Source: Desulfobulbaceae bacterium (GTDB lineage: Bacteria; Desulfobacterota; Desulfobulbia; Desulfobulbales; UBA5123). Taken from it: 14,496 nucleotides of DNA. Every line of letters begins with the position of its first letter. The first letter of the stretch is position 1. A model generated the notes under the pieces. That model did no database searches. It had not been told where the DNA came from and saw only the letters and a list, made by a program, of their open reading frames with translations. Below, piece after piece: positions 1 to 6,351 of this stretch. The stretch is from NCBI GenBank assembly GCA_029865195.1, contig JAOUHH010000034.1, positions 1 through 14,496 of the forward strand, written 5' to 3'. The position numbers and the translations under genes were made by a program.

Positions 1-1
1 C

Positions 2-424
2 AAGGGGGTGGGGCGCTATATGCCGGTGTATGTCACCTTCCTGGCCTTCTTCTCGCTGTCGTCGCTGGCCTTCCCCGGCACCAACAGCTTTGTCGGCGAG
101 TTTCTGATCCTGGTCGGCGGCTTTGCCAAGAACAAGATGGTGGCGGCATGCGCCATCCCCGGCGCGGTGCTCGCCGCCGCCTATATGCTGCGAATGCTGC
201 AGAAGGTGGTCTGGGGCGGCACCGACAACCCGGATCAGTCCTATCTCACCGACTTGAACCTGCGTGAGATTGTTACCCTGGCGCCGCTGCTGGCCTTTGT
301 CTTCTGGATCGGTCTTGCGCCCAAGCCGTTCATGGATGTGATGCATGTCAGCGTTGCCAATCTGCTTACCCAGGTGCATGGGGCGCAGGGCACCGCTCAG
401 GTTGCCAGGATATTGCTTCCCTGA
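2..424 (+). CDS. nuoM: NADH-quinone oxidoreductase subunit M, C-terminal part (partial at window start)
   Basis: This is the C-terminal 140 residues of the antiporter-like proton-pumping subunit NuoM of respiratory complex I, an integral membrane protein. The frame is open from base 2, so the start lies outside the window, and it ends in TGA at 422-424. The visible part has hydrophobic segments and the family signature PGTNSFVGEFLIL, in which the buried glutamate of VGEF corresponds to a conserved proton-channel acid of NuoM. A later segment (about residues 95-110 of the fragment) reads LLAFVFWIGLAPKPF, typical of the last transmembrane helices of NuoM. nuoN follows after 39 bases, the standard end of a nuo operon. 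The family is usually about 500 residues, so roughly the last quarter is present. NuoL shares this fold, but adjacency to nuoN and the end sequence favour NuoM. Confidence 0.9.
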   Translation, partial: KGVGRYMPVYVTFLAFFSLSSLAFPGTNSFVGEFLILVGGFAKNKMVAACAIPGAVLAAAYMLRMLQKVVWGGTDNPDQSYLTDLNLREIVTLAPLLAFVFWIGLAPKPFMDVMHVSVANLLTQVHGAQGTAQVARILLP

Positions 425-463
425 TCCGGGAGGCGCCATGGAAATTTTTGTGAAGGATGGACA

Positions 464-1885
464 ATGAATCCAATGCTGTTTTTACCTGAGTTAGGCCTCC
501 TTTTCGGCAGTCTGCTTCTTTTCTTCCAGAGCCTGTCCCCGTCGGGAGGTGTGCGGGCACGCAACTTGACCCTGGGGGTTGCACTGGTGTCGCTGATTGC
601 CGCCTTTGCCGCCTTTGGGCAAGAGGGGACCCTTTTCTATGCCGCCTACTCCGTGGACCATTTCTCCCAGCTGTTCAAGCTGCTCATCGTCGCGGGTCTC
701 GTAGTGGTGCTGTTGCTCGGCACTGAACTGAAAGGGGTGGATGTCGAGATACGGCCCGAATATTACCTGTTCATGCTGCTTTCCACGCTCGGACTGGTGA
801 TGATGGTCAGTTGCGTTGAGCTGCTCTCCTTTTTCATCGCCCTTGAGCTCTCCTCCTATTCGCTCTATCTGATGGTGCCCATGCGTGACGACCGGGCCGG
901 ACTGCGCGGGCAGATGGAGGCCGCCATCAAGTATATCCTCTTCGGGGTGGTGGCGACCGGCGTCATGCTCTTCGGGATGAGTTATCTCTTCGGCCTTACC
1001 GGCACCACCTACTTCAACGAACTGCTGCCCAGGTTGCATGCCCTGTCCGGTGCGCCGGTGGTGATGGTCGGGATCGTGATGGTGATGGGCGGCTTCTTCT
1101 ACAAGCTCGGGGTATTCCCCTTCCATTTCTGGGTGCCCGATGTGTATCAGGGCAGTTCCAACGAAACCACCGCCTTCATCGCCTCGGTGCCCAAGCTGGG
1201 TGCGGTGGCGATGCTGATCCGGATCACCACCCTTGTCGCTCCCGGCAGCGAGATGGTGGTCAACCTGCTGATGGTCTTGGCGGTGGCGTCGATGTTCTAC
1301 GGCAATCTGGCCGCGTTGGTGCAGAAGGATGTCAAGCGGATGCTCGGCTTTTCCGGCATCGCCCATGCCGGCTTTGTCTTGCTGGGGCTTCTCACCCTGA
1401 ACGAGAGCGGCTATGCAACCGCCATGTATTACATCTTCGGTTATGTGGTGATGAATCTCGCCTGCTTCCTGGTCATCTGCACCGTTTCACGGGAAGGCGA
1501 GAATGTCCTGATCGAGGATTTGAGCGGCTTGCACCGGCGGGCGCCGTTGCTGGCGCTGACGCTGGCGGTGGGCATGTTCGCCCTGGCCGGTATCCCGCCG
1601 TTCGTAGGCTTCATGGGCAAGTTCATGCTGTTGGCCGGCGCGTTGCAGGCCGGCCATCTGCTTCTGGTCATCCTGGCTGCGCTCAACACCGCCATCGCCA
1701 TCTACTACTACCTCTCGGTGGTCCGGGTCGCATTCTGTAACGACCCTGAAGAGCGACCGGGCGTCGTGGTCGGTGGCTTGACCGGCGCGGTGAGTATCGG
1801 TTTGATGGTCCTGATCGTTGCCATGGGCGTCTCTCCGGCGGTTATCCTCAATCTCGCCACCCAGGCGTTACAGGCTATTCTCTAG
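464..1885 (+). CDS. nuoN: NADH-quinone oxidoreductase subunit N
   Basis: A 473-residue polytopic membrane subunit of complex I, one of the three Mrp-antiporter-like proton-translocating subunits, and normally the last gene of nuo operons. It is hydrophobic throughout and matches the usual NuoN length (E. coli is slightly longer). Visible signatures are ALELSSYSLYLM with a buried glutamate at about 128, AAIKYILFG with Lys156, FYKLGVFPFHFWVPDVYQG with Lys214, LGFSGIAHAGF, and IPPFVGFMGKF with Lys386. These charged residues lie in the middle of helices and form the proton path in this family. The ATG at 464 has a Shine-Dalgarno (AAGGA at 453-457) seven bases upstream, and the gene follows nuoM by 39 bases. 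A candidate terminator lies 40 bases after the stop. The product is clear; coupling to a particular electron donor cannot be judged from this window. Confidence 0.95.
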   Translation: MNPMLFLPELGLLFGSLLLFFQSLSPSGGVRARNLTLGVALVSLIAAFAAFGQEGTLFYAAYSVDHFSQLFKLLIVAGLVVVLLLGTELKGVDVEIRPEYYLFMLLSTLGLVMMVSCVELLSFFIALELSSYSLYLMVPMRDDRAGLRGQMEAAIKYILFGVVATGVMLFGMSYLFGLTGTTYFNELLPRLHALSGAPVVMVGIVMVMGGFFYKLGVFPFHFWVPDVYQGSSNETTAFIASVPKLGAVAMLIRITTLVAPGSEMVVNLLMVLAVASMFYGNLAALVQKDVKRMLGFSGIAHAGFVLLGLLTLNESGYATAMYYIFGYVVMNLACFLVICTVSREGENVLIEDLSGLHRRAPLLALTLAVGMFALAGIPPFVGFMGKFMLLAGALQAGHLLLVILAALNTAIAIYYYLSVVRVAFCNDPEERPGVVVGGLTGAVSIGLMVLIVAMGVSPAVILNLATQALQAIL

Positions 1886-1925
1886 TACGTTCCTCCCCGG
1901 GGGCTTGCCGCTCCCGCCGTATTAT

Positions 1926-1990
1926 AAAAGCGCTCGCGCGACGAAGCCACGGCCCCATGTCCGGATTCTGTCACGCGAGCGTTTCTTTTC
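1926..1990 (+). terminator. Possible intrinsic terminator at the end of the nuo operon
   Basis: An exact 8-bp inverted repeat, CGCTCGCG (1931-1938) with CGCGAGCG (1974-1981), encloses a 35-base loop and is followed by TTTCTTTTC. The left arm is preceded by AAAAG, so the stem can extend a little and a U-rich tail would exist on both strands. The long loop makes it weaker than a classic terminator. Its position after the last nuo gene and before the next operon supports the role. Confidence 0.45.
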
Positions 1991-2042
1991 GCTGATGCTC
2001 CATCTCACCCCGGGTTTTGCCGGTTAAAAGTCGCCACCACGA

Positions 2043-2070
2043 TTGCATTTTGCGCCGAAACGGGTATTGT
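2043..2070 (+). promoter_or_regulatory. Weak candidate promoter for the DUF3068-kinase-receiver operon
   Basis: TTGCAT (2043-2048) and TATTGT (2065-2070) are separated by 16 bases, a loose match to the housekeeping consensus. They lie in the 258-base gap between nuoN and the next gene, downstream of the possible nuo terminator and 75-85 bases before the gene start. Nothing else in this gap looks like a promoter or a gene. Confidence 0.25.
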
Positions 2071-2152
2071 GCTTAGGTCGCTGTAGGTTGTTCTGTGAAA
2101 TCGTTGGCGCTGCTTAGTTGCTGCCTGGCGAAGAGTTTGGCTGGTGGGTGCT

Positions 2153-3061
2153 ATGCATAGACTGCTGATGGCTGTCGGGCTGCTCTTTGTTGTTCTGGCC
2201 ATGGCCTGGAAAGCGCTGGTTGCGCCGGGGTTGACGATGCGAATTCCCCGGGACTGGTCCTTTCATGCCCAGTATATCGGCAATGTTCTATATGCCGATG
2301 CGCAGGGTAAATTGCCAATCGGCAAGAGGTTGAATCTCTATCAGCGCGATCTGCAGGTGGTTGAGTGGCAGCCCGAGCGGGCGGTGATCTCGGACCTCTA
2401 CCGGACCTTTGCCGTCGACAGCGGCGAGGTCACCTGGGAATCAAGCCTTCGCTTTGCGGTTAATCCCGTCAACGGCCAGATTCTTTCCTATCCCGGTCAT
2501 CCTGAGGCCGCCGGCGCCTACTACCTGTTTCCGCAAGGCGCCGATGCGGCGAGCTATCCGGTTTTCCTCTACGACCTCTTCCTGAATCGCATGTCTTTTC
2601 ATCGTCGTGAGGAGTTGGATGGCATGCGTCTCAATGTCTACCGCTCGGAAGGTGAGGTGGATTTCACCGAACTATGGCGTGATGCCTATGTCGAACCGGG
2701 GGTGAGCGGGAAAGGGGACCTGGATCGCTACAAGGTTGTAAGTTTTCACATGTTTCGCGAGTTCTGGGTGGAGCCGATCACCGGTGAGGTCGTGCACATC
2801 ATTGAAGATGATCCCGGCGATTATCTGGTCAATGCGACCACCGGCGAGACGGAGCATATACTCAGCGTCTGGTCGGGCAAATCAACCGGCAGCGCGGTCC
2901 GGCATCAACTTGAGAGTGCCCGGCAACGGAGTTGGCAACTCTTTGCCTATCGGGTGATGATGCCGGCAACCCTGCTGGCAACCGGGATCGCGGTGCTTCT
3001 GGTCAGCCTGGTGCTTGGCAGGCGTAAATCCACCATCAAAACCCAGATGGCACCCGTATGA
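2153..3061 (+). CDS. DUF3068/PorA-family membrane-anchored protein with a large extracytoplasmic domain
   Basis: This 302-residue protein has one membrane segment at each end: about residues 4-23 (LLMAVGLLFVVLAMAWKALV) and about 268-292. Between them is a soluble domain of roughly 240 residues that probably faces the cell envelope. The layout and the motifs LVAPGLTMRIPRDW, YPVFLYDLF, ELDGMRLNVYR and FWVEPITGEVV resemble the DUF3068 (PorA-like) family, a family of unknown function outside the actinobacterial porin that gave it its name. I recognise it from style, not from a search. Its stop overlaps the start of the histidine kinase gene by 4 bases (ATGA), so the two are probably translated together. 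An accessory sensor or a target of that kinase is plausible but inferred. The start is uncertain: ATG at 2153 is chosen, but an in-frame GTG at 2144, preceded by AAGAG, is possible. Confidence 0.65.
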   Translation: MHRLLMAVGLLFVVLAMAWKALVAPGLTMRIPRDWSFHAQYIGNVLYADAQGKLPIGKRLNLYQRDLQVVEWQPERAVISDLYRTFAVDSGEVTWESSLRFAVNPVNGQILSYPGHPEAAGAYYLFPQGADAASYPVFLYDLFLNRMSFHRREELDGMRLNVYRSEGEVDFTELWRDAYVEPGVSGKGDLDRYKVVSFHMFREFWVEPITGEVVHIIEDDPGDYLVNATTGETEHILSVWSGKSTGSAVRHQLESARQRSWQLFAYRVMMPATLLATGIAVLLVSLVLGRRKSTIKTQMAPV

Positions 3062-4950
3062 CGGATTCAAACAACAATACAAGTCGATCCCTGGTGTTTG
3101 GGTTTTCCTTGCTCGGGGTCGTGATTATGCTGCTCAGTTTCCTGGTGGTGCTGGGCCTTTTCTGGCTGCAGCAACGGCAGTTTTTGTACAGCCAGGCCCG
3201 GCTGTACGGCGAAACCGTTCTCGGCAATCTGGTTCAGGCCATCGAGTTGACGGACAAAGACCCCAGTTGGGTGCAGGCGTATGTGGTGGCGGTGGGTACC
3301 AGCCCCGGGGTAAGGCAGTTGCAGCTCGTAGACGGGCAAGGGATATTGGTCGCCCACACCGATCCCCTCCGCAAGGGAAGCAGGTCAACGGTTGCGCTGG
3401 ACCATGGCGCCATCCTCCACCGTATTACCCAGGAGATGTCGGCCCGGGAAGGGGATGAATCGTTTCTGCGCATCGTACAGCCTCTCGATATTGCCACTGC
3501 CAGAAAGGGGAACTCGGGTCTGGCGATAATCGACATCGATATGCCGCCCACCGGTTTTCTTGTTTCCTGGATGGAGTTGAGCAGGTTCATCTTCGCCTTT
3601 CTCGGCATGTTGGCCCTTGTCATCATCATGATCTATTTTTATTTGAACCGGCGCGTGTTTCGGGTCATCGCCGGCATGGGAAAGGGCGCTGAACAGTTTG
3701 CCGACGGCAACTTTGCCGAGCGGATTCCGGTTGTCTTTGCCGATGAACTTGGGCTCCTGACCCAGTCGTTCAACCGGATGGCGGAGACGCTTGGGAACAC
3801 CATGGTCTCCAAGGAGTTCTTTGACAATATCCTCCGGTCGATGGCCGATGCCCTGTTGGTTCTGGATTCCCGGTTGCATATAGTCATGGTCAACCCGGCC
3901 ACCGTCGCCATGCTAGGGTACGACGAAAACGAGTTGCGCGGCCGTCCGTTGGCCGACCTCGTTGATGACTGCGACCTGCTGGTGGCGCAAGGTGATGTTG
4001 AAACATTGCTGCGGGTGCTGAGTGATGGCGCCGGCATCGAACTGGTCTTGGTCGGCAAGGACGCACGCGAGGTGCCGGTCATCTTCTCGGGGGCGCGGAT
4101 CAGCTCCGAATCGGCGGCAGGTGCGGTGGTCTGCGTGGCCCGGGATATCACCGAGCGGAAGTCGATAGAGGAGGAAATGCGGCTGGTGAATCTCACTCTG
4201 CGGGCGGCCAATCAGGAACTCAAGAGTACCCAGAGTCAATTGGTGCAGTCGGCCAAGATGGCCTCGCTGGGAGAGATGGCGGCAGGTATCGCCCATGAGT
4301 TGAACCAGCCGTTGCATATTATCGGGATGAGTGCGGAACTCGGCACTATGGCCCTGGCGGCCGATCAGTCGCCCGCCGCGGTTGAAAAACTTGCCAAGAT
4401 CAGCCGGCAGGTGAAACGGGCGGCGGCAATTATCAATCATCTGCGCACCTTTGCCAGGGGGGATGCCGATGAAGCTCGTGCCGAGCATGATCTGAAGCAA
4501 ATCATCAACGACTCCTTCACCATGTTCCGGGAGCAATTTCGGATCGCCGGGATAGATGTTGTACAGGCGGTGGCCGAGGATTTGCCGACAGTTTTCTGCA
4601 ACCCGATTCGGCTTGAGCAGGTATTGACCAATCTGTTGAGCAATGCCCGCGATGCATTGGTGGATGCGGTTGAAAAGCGAATCATGGTCAGGGCTTGGCG
4701 GGATGGCGGGCAGGTGGTTCTGGAGATTGCGGACAGCGGCCATGGCATTCCTGAATCGGTCAGGGAGAAGATTTTTGATCCCTTTTTCACCACCAAGGAG
4801 GTCGGCAAGGGTACCGGTCTTGGCCTGGCGATCAGCTATGGGATCATCGAAGAGCATGGCGGGGTTCTCGAGGTTGAAAGCAAGGCCGGGCATGGAACCT
4901 GTTTCAGGATACGGTTGCCGGCCGTATCGCAAGGGAGGGAGGCGGCATGA
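3058..4950 (+). CDS. Membrane sensor histidine kinase (Cache-like sensor, HAMP, PAS, HisKA, HATPase)
   Basis: A 630-residue two-component sensor kinase. Order of parts: transmembrane helix at about 12-34; periplasmic sensor at about 35-175, containing GVRQLQLVDGQGILVAHTDP, which resembles a Cache-type ligand pocket; second helix at about 177-198; HAMP at about 199-252; PAS at about 256-372, ending in the ARDITERK signature; a coiled linker; then the dimerisation domain with phospho-acceptor His413 in GEMAAGIAHELNQPL. The ATPase domain shows the N box NLLSNARDAL (Asn525-Asn529), G1 box DSGHGIP (Asp559), F box FDPFFTT (573-579) and G2 box GTGLGLA (585-591). All key residues are present, so it should be active. 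It overlaps the upstream DUF3068 gene and the downstream receiver gene by ATGA, giving a tight operon. The signal is unknown; the PAS domain shows no evident heme or flavin motif. Confidence 0.92.
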   Translation: MTDSNNNTSRSLVFGFSLLGVVIMLLSFLVVLGLFWLQQRQFLYSQARLYGETVLGNLVQAIELTDKDPSWVQAYVVAVGTSPGVRQLQLVDGQGILVAHTDPLRKGSRSTVALDHGAILHRITQEMSAREGDESFLRIVQPLDIATARKGNSGLAIIDIDMPPTGFLVSWMELSRFIFAFLGMLALVIIMIYFYLNRRVFRVIAGMGKGAEQFADGNFAERIPVVFADELGLLTQSFNRMAETLGNTMVSKEFFDNILRSMADALLVLDSRLHIVMVNPATVAMLGYDENELRGRPLADLVDDCDLLVAQGDVETLLRVLSDGAGIELVLVGKDAREVPVIFSGARISSESAAGAVVCVARDITERKSIEEEMRLVNLTLRAANQELKSTQSQLVQSAKMASLGEMAAGIAHELNQPLHIIGMSAELGTMALAADQSPAAVEKLAKISRQVKRAAAIINHLRTFARGDADEARAEHDLKQIINDSFTMFREQFRIAGIDVVQAVAEDLPTVFCNPIRLEQVLTNLLSNARDALVDAVEKRIMVRAWRDGGQVVLEIADSGHGIPESVREKIFDPFFTTKEVGKGTGLGLAISYGIIEEHGGVLEVESKAGHGTCFRIRLPAVSQGREAA

Positions 4951-5306
4951 AGATACTTTGCGTTGACGATGAGCCTGAGATTATCGCCTTGCTGGCGGAG
5001 TTTCTGCAGTTGAGCGGGAAGAGGGTCGGCACCGCGGCTAACGGTCGACAAGCCCTTGAGCTCTACCACGCCGACCCGAATGGGTTTCAGGCGATCATCA
5101 CCGATGCGCGGATGCCGGAGATGGGTGGCTTGGAACTGCTGCGGGCGCTGCGGGAGCAACGATTCGAGGTGCCGGTGGTGGTGGCCTCGGGGCAAAACGA
5201 CGGCAGTATCGAGGAGGCGGTGGCCTCCTACCGTAATGTTGCGGTGCTGCCAAAGCCCTTCGACCTGATGAACGTCCTGGCCACCCTTAACGGCCTGCTC
5301 GCTTAG
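4947..5306 (+). CDS. Receiver-only (CheY-like) response regulator
   Basis: A 119-residue single receiver domain with no output domain. The acidic pocket is Asp7-Asp8, the phosphorylation site is Asp53 (ITDARMPEMGG), the switch residue is Ser81 (VVVASG) and the conserved lysine is Lys103 (LPKPF). All are intact. The start codon overlaps the kinase stop by 4 bases and has a strong Shine-Dalgarno (GGGAGG at 4933-4938), so it is almost certainly the kinase's partner. With no DNA-binding or enzymatic output, it must act by protein contact, as a phosphate sink or as a relay to another protein. The next protein-coding gene is over 400 bases away and belongs to a different operon, so its target is not encoded just downstream. 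Confidence 0.92.
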   Translation: MKILCVDDEPEIIALLAEFLQLSGKRVGTAANGRQALELYHADPNGFQAIITDARMPEMGGLELLRALREQRFEVPVVVASGQNDGSIEEAVASYRNVAVLPKPFDLMNVLATLNGLLA

Positions 5307-5405
5307 GCATCGCAATCGGGGGGGCGCTGTCCTTTGATCTGTCGCCTAACCGGTAATGTGCAGCAGGGGTTGGGGAAGTGCGGGAGAGCGTGTCATTTCC
5401 GCCCC

Positions 5406-5433
5406 TTGACAGATGATCAATTCTTGGTATATT
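5406..5433 (+). promoter_or_regulatory. Strong sigma-70 type promoter for tRNA-Gly and probably the rimP-pnp operon
   Basis: A perfect -35 box TTGACA (5406-5411) and TATATT (5428-5433) are 16 bases apart. Transcription would start near 5440, about 12 bases before the mature tRNA 5' end. No equally good promoter is seen between the tRNA and rimP, so this is the best candidate to drive the whole downstream operon by readthrough. The 145-base gap before it, after the response regulator gene, holds no gene. Confidence 0.75.
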
Positions 5434-5451
5434 GTCGTTCTCAATTAAAGG

Positions 5452-5527
5452 GCGGACATAGCTCAGCTGGTAGAGTACAAGCTTCCCAAGCTTGGTGTCG
5501 CGAGTTCGAATCTCGTTGTCCGCTCCA
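5452..5527 (+). tRNA. tRNA-Gly, anticodon CCC
   Basis: A complete 76-base cloverleaf. The acceptor stem is GCGGACA (5452-5458) with TGTCCGC (5517-5523), all seven pairs matched. The D stem is GCTC/GAGT. The anticodon stem is CAAGC/GCTTG around the loop TTCCCAA, with anticodon CCC at 5485-5487. The variable loop has five bases. The T arm is GCGAG-TTCGAAT-CTCGT. The discriminator base is T5524, normal for glycine tRNAs, and CCA is encoded (5525-5527). It reads GGG codons. It lies 206 bases upstream of rimP on the same strand and likely heads the same transcript, as metY does in E. coli. Confidence 0.95.
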
Positions 5528-5680
5528 ATAATTGTGTGCTCTGTCGCCGCCTGCGGCGACCTTCTCAAGGTGGATTGACGCCACCTGCTTGTTCATGGCC
5601 AACGCCCCATTGGCGGTAGGCCGGAACAACACACCATCTCTGAGGACAGTGGCGTCGCCGGTGTCCAGTTTTATCTAGAG
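5528..5680 (+). promoter_or_regulatory. Structured rimP-operon leader RNA (hairpin cluster)
   Basis: The stretch between tRNA-Gly and the attenuator holds no gene but several inverted repeats: GTCGCCG/CGGCGAC (5543-5549 with 5554-5560), ACCTT/AAGGT (5559-5563 with 5567-5571), GCCAA/TTGGC (5598-5602 with 5610-5614), and GGACA/TGTCC (5644-5648 with 5662-5666). GTGTG (5534-5538) and CACAC (5630-5634) could close the first three into one multi-branched domain. Proteobacterial rimP operons often have structured leaders, but whether this one belongs to the known RimP-leader family cannot be told by eye. The first hairpin lacks a good T-run and is probably a processing boundary for the tRNA rather than a terminator. 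Confidence 0.5.
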
Positions 5681-5713
5681 AAAGTGGGCCGTAAGCCCGC
5701 TTTTTTTGTTTTT
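5681..5713 (+). terminator. Intrinsic terminator/attenuator immediately before rimP
   Basis: AAAGTGGGC (5681-5689) pairs with GCCCGCTTT (5695-5703), nine pairs including one G-T, around the loop CGTAA. It is followed by T7-G-T5. This is a near-ideal Rho-independent terminator ending 20 bases before the rimP start codon. Since rimP and nusA have no other clear promoter, it most likely works as an attenuator. Control of termination by NusA itself is known for E. coli and is the natural model here. Confidence 0.78.
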
Positions 5714-5733
5714 GGGACACAGTTGTTTTTTAT

Positions 5734-6219
5734 ATGAAGAAAACGATTCAGACAGAAGCGCAACTCCGGGTGATTACGGCGGTGACCGAAGCGGTCGGGC
5801 CGGTGATCGACGAACTCGATCTTGAATTGGTGGAGGTGCAGTTTCGGCCGGAAGCGGGCGGCTGGGTGCTGCGGTTGATCATCGACTGCGCGACAGGCGT
5901 CTCACTCGATCACTGCGCCGATGTCAGCCGGGCGGTGAGCGATCTTCTGGATGTGGAGGATATGGTCGGCCATGCATACCGGTTGGAGGTCTCCTCGCCG
6001 GGGTTGGATCGGCCGTTGCGGAACCTGAGGGATTATCAGCGCTGTCTGGGGCGGAAGGCGAAATTGACCACCCGTGAGCCCATCGGTGTGTATGGCTCGG
6101 CGGTTGTCGGGGTTATCGAGGCGGCCGATGAGACCGCGGTGACCATCGCCGTTGCAGACGAGCGGGTTGTCGTGCCGATGGCGCTGATCGCCAAGGCGAA
6201 GCTGGTTGTTGAGTTTTGA
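5734..6219 (+). CDS. rimP: Ribosome maturation factor RimP
   Basis: A 161-residue cytoplasmic protein that assists late assembly of the 30S subunit and is the usual first protein gene of nusA operons. Family features are the N-terminal segment VGPVIDELDLELVEVQF, the strand WVLRLIID, SLDHCADVSRAVSDLLD, and the signature YRLEVSSPGLDRPLR at about residues 82-96, followed by an SH3-like C-terminal part. Length is typical. The ATG at 5734 is the only start that keeps the full N-terminal domain, yet it lacks a convincing Shine-Dalgarno: the preceding bases are GTTGTTTTTTAT, directly after the attenuator T-run. Translation may therefore be weak or structure-dependent. nusA follows after an unusually long 132-base gap. 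Confidence 0.92.
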   Translation: MKKTIQTEAQLRVITAVTEAVGPVIDELDLELVEVQFRPEAGGWVLRLIIDCATGVSLDHCADVSRAVSDLLDVEDMVGHAYRLEVSSPGLDRPLRNLRDYQRCLGRKAKLTTREPIGVYGSAVVGVIEAADETAVTIAVADERVVVPMALIAKAKLVVEF

Positions 6220-6351
6220 AGGGATAGTAACCGTGATCCGGCGGCGCGTGTGCCGCGTGGATTGATGAGCGGCTCCAAGAGCGGGGCTGGCAATGGAAAC
6301 ATGGCATGGAGCGGCGCATGGCCGGCTTGAAGTCATGTGGTGGGGAGAAAA

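Noticed and set aside
491..1366. A 291-codon minus-strand frame opposite nuoN, very rich in His, Gln and Glu
   Set aside because: It is the antisense of hydrophobic transmembrane codons, which always gives such a composition.
3015..3458. A 147-codon + strand frame overlapping the end of the DUF3068 gene and the start of the kinase
   Set aside because: It overlaps two well-supported genes in another frame and has Arg/Gly/Pro-rich random composition.
5374..5400. GGAAGTG/CATTTCC hairpin as a terminator for the kinase-receiver operon
   Set aside because: It has a 13-base loop, a G-T pair and no T-run, and it lies directly before the tRNA promoter. Too weak to call.
5483..5489. Reading the tRNA anticodon as GCC or as a suppressor
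   Set aside because: The loop TTCCCAA is unambiguous with a perfect five-pair stem, so the anticodon is CCC.
5575..5603. TTGACG at 5575-5580 as a promoter for rimP
   Set aside because: No -10 box is found at 15-19 bases downstream; the sequence there is GC-rich.
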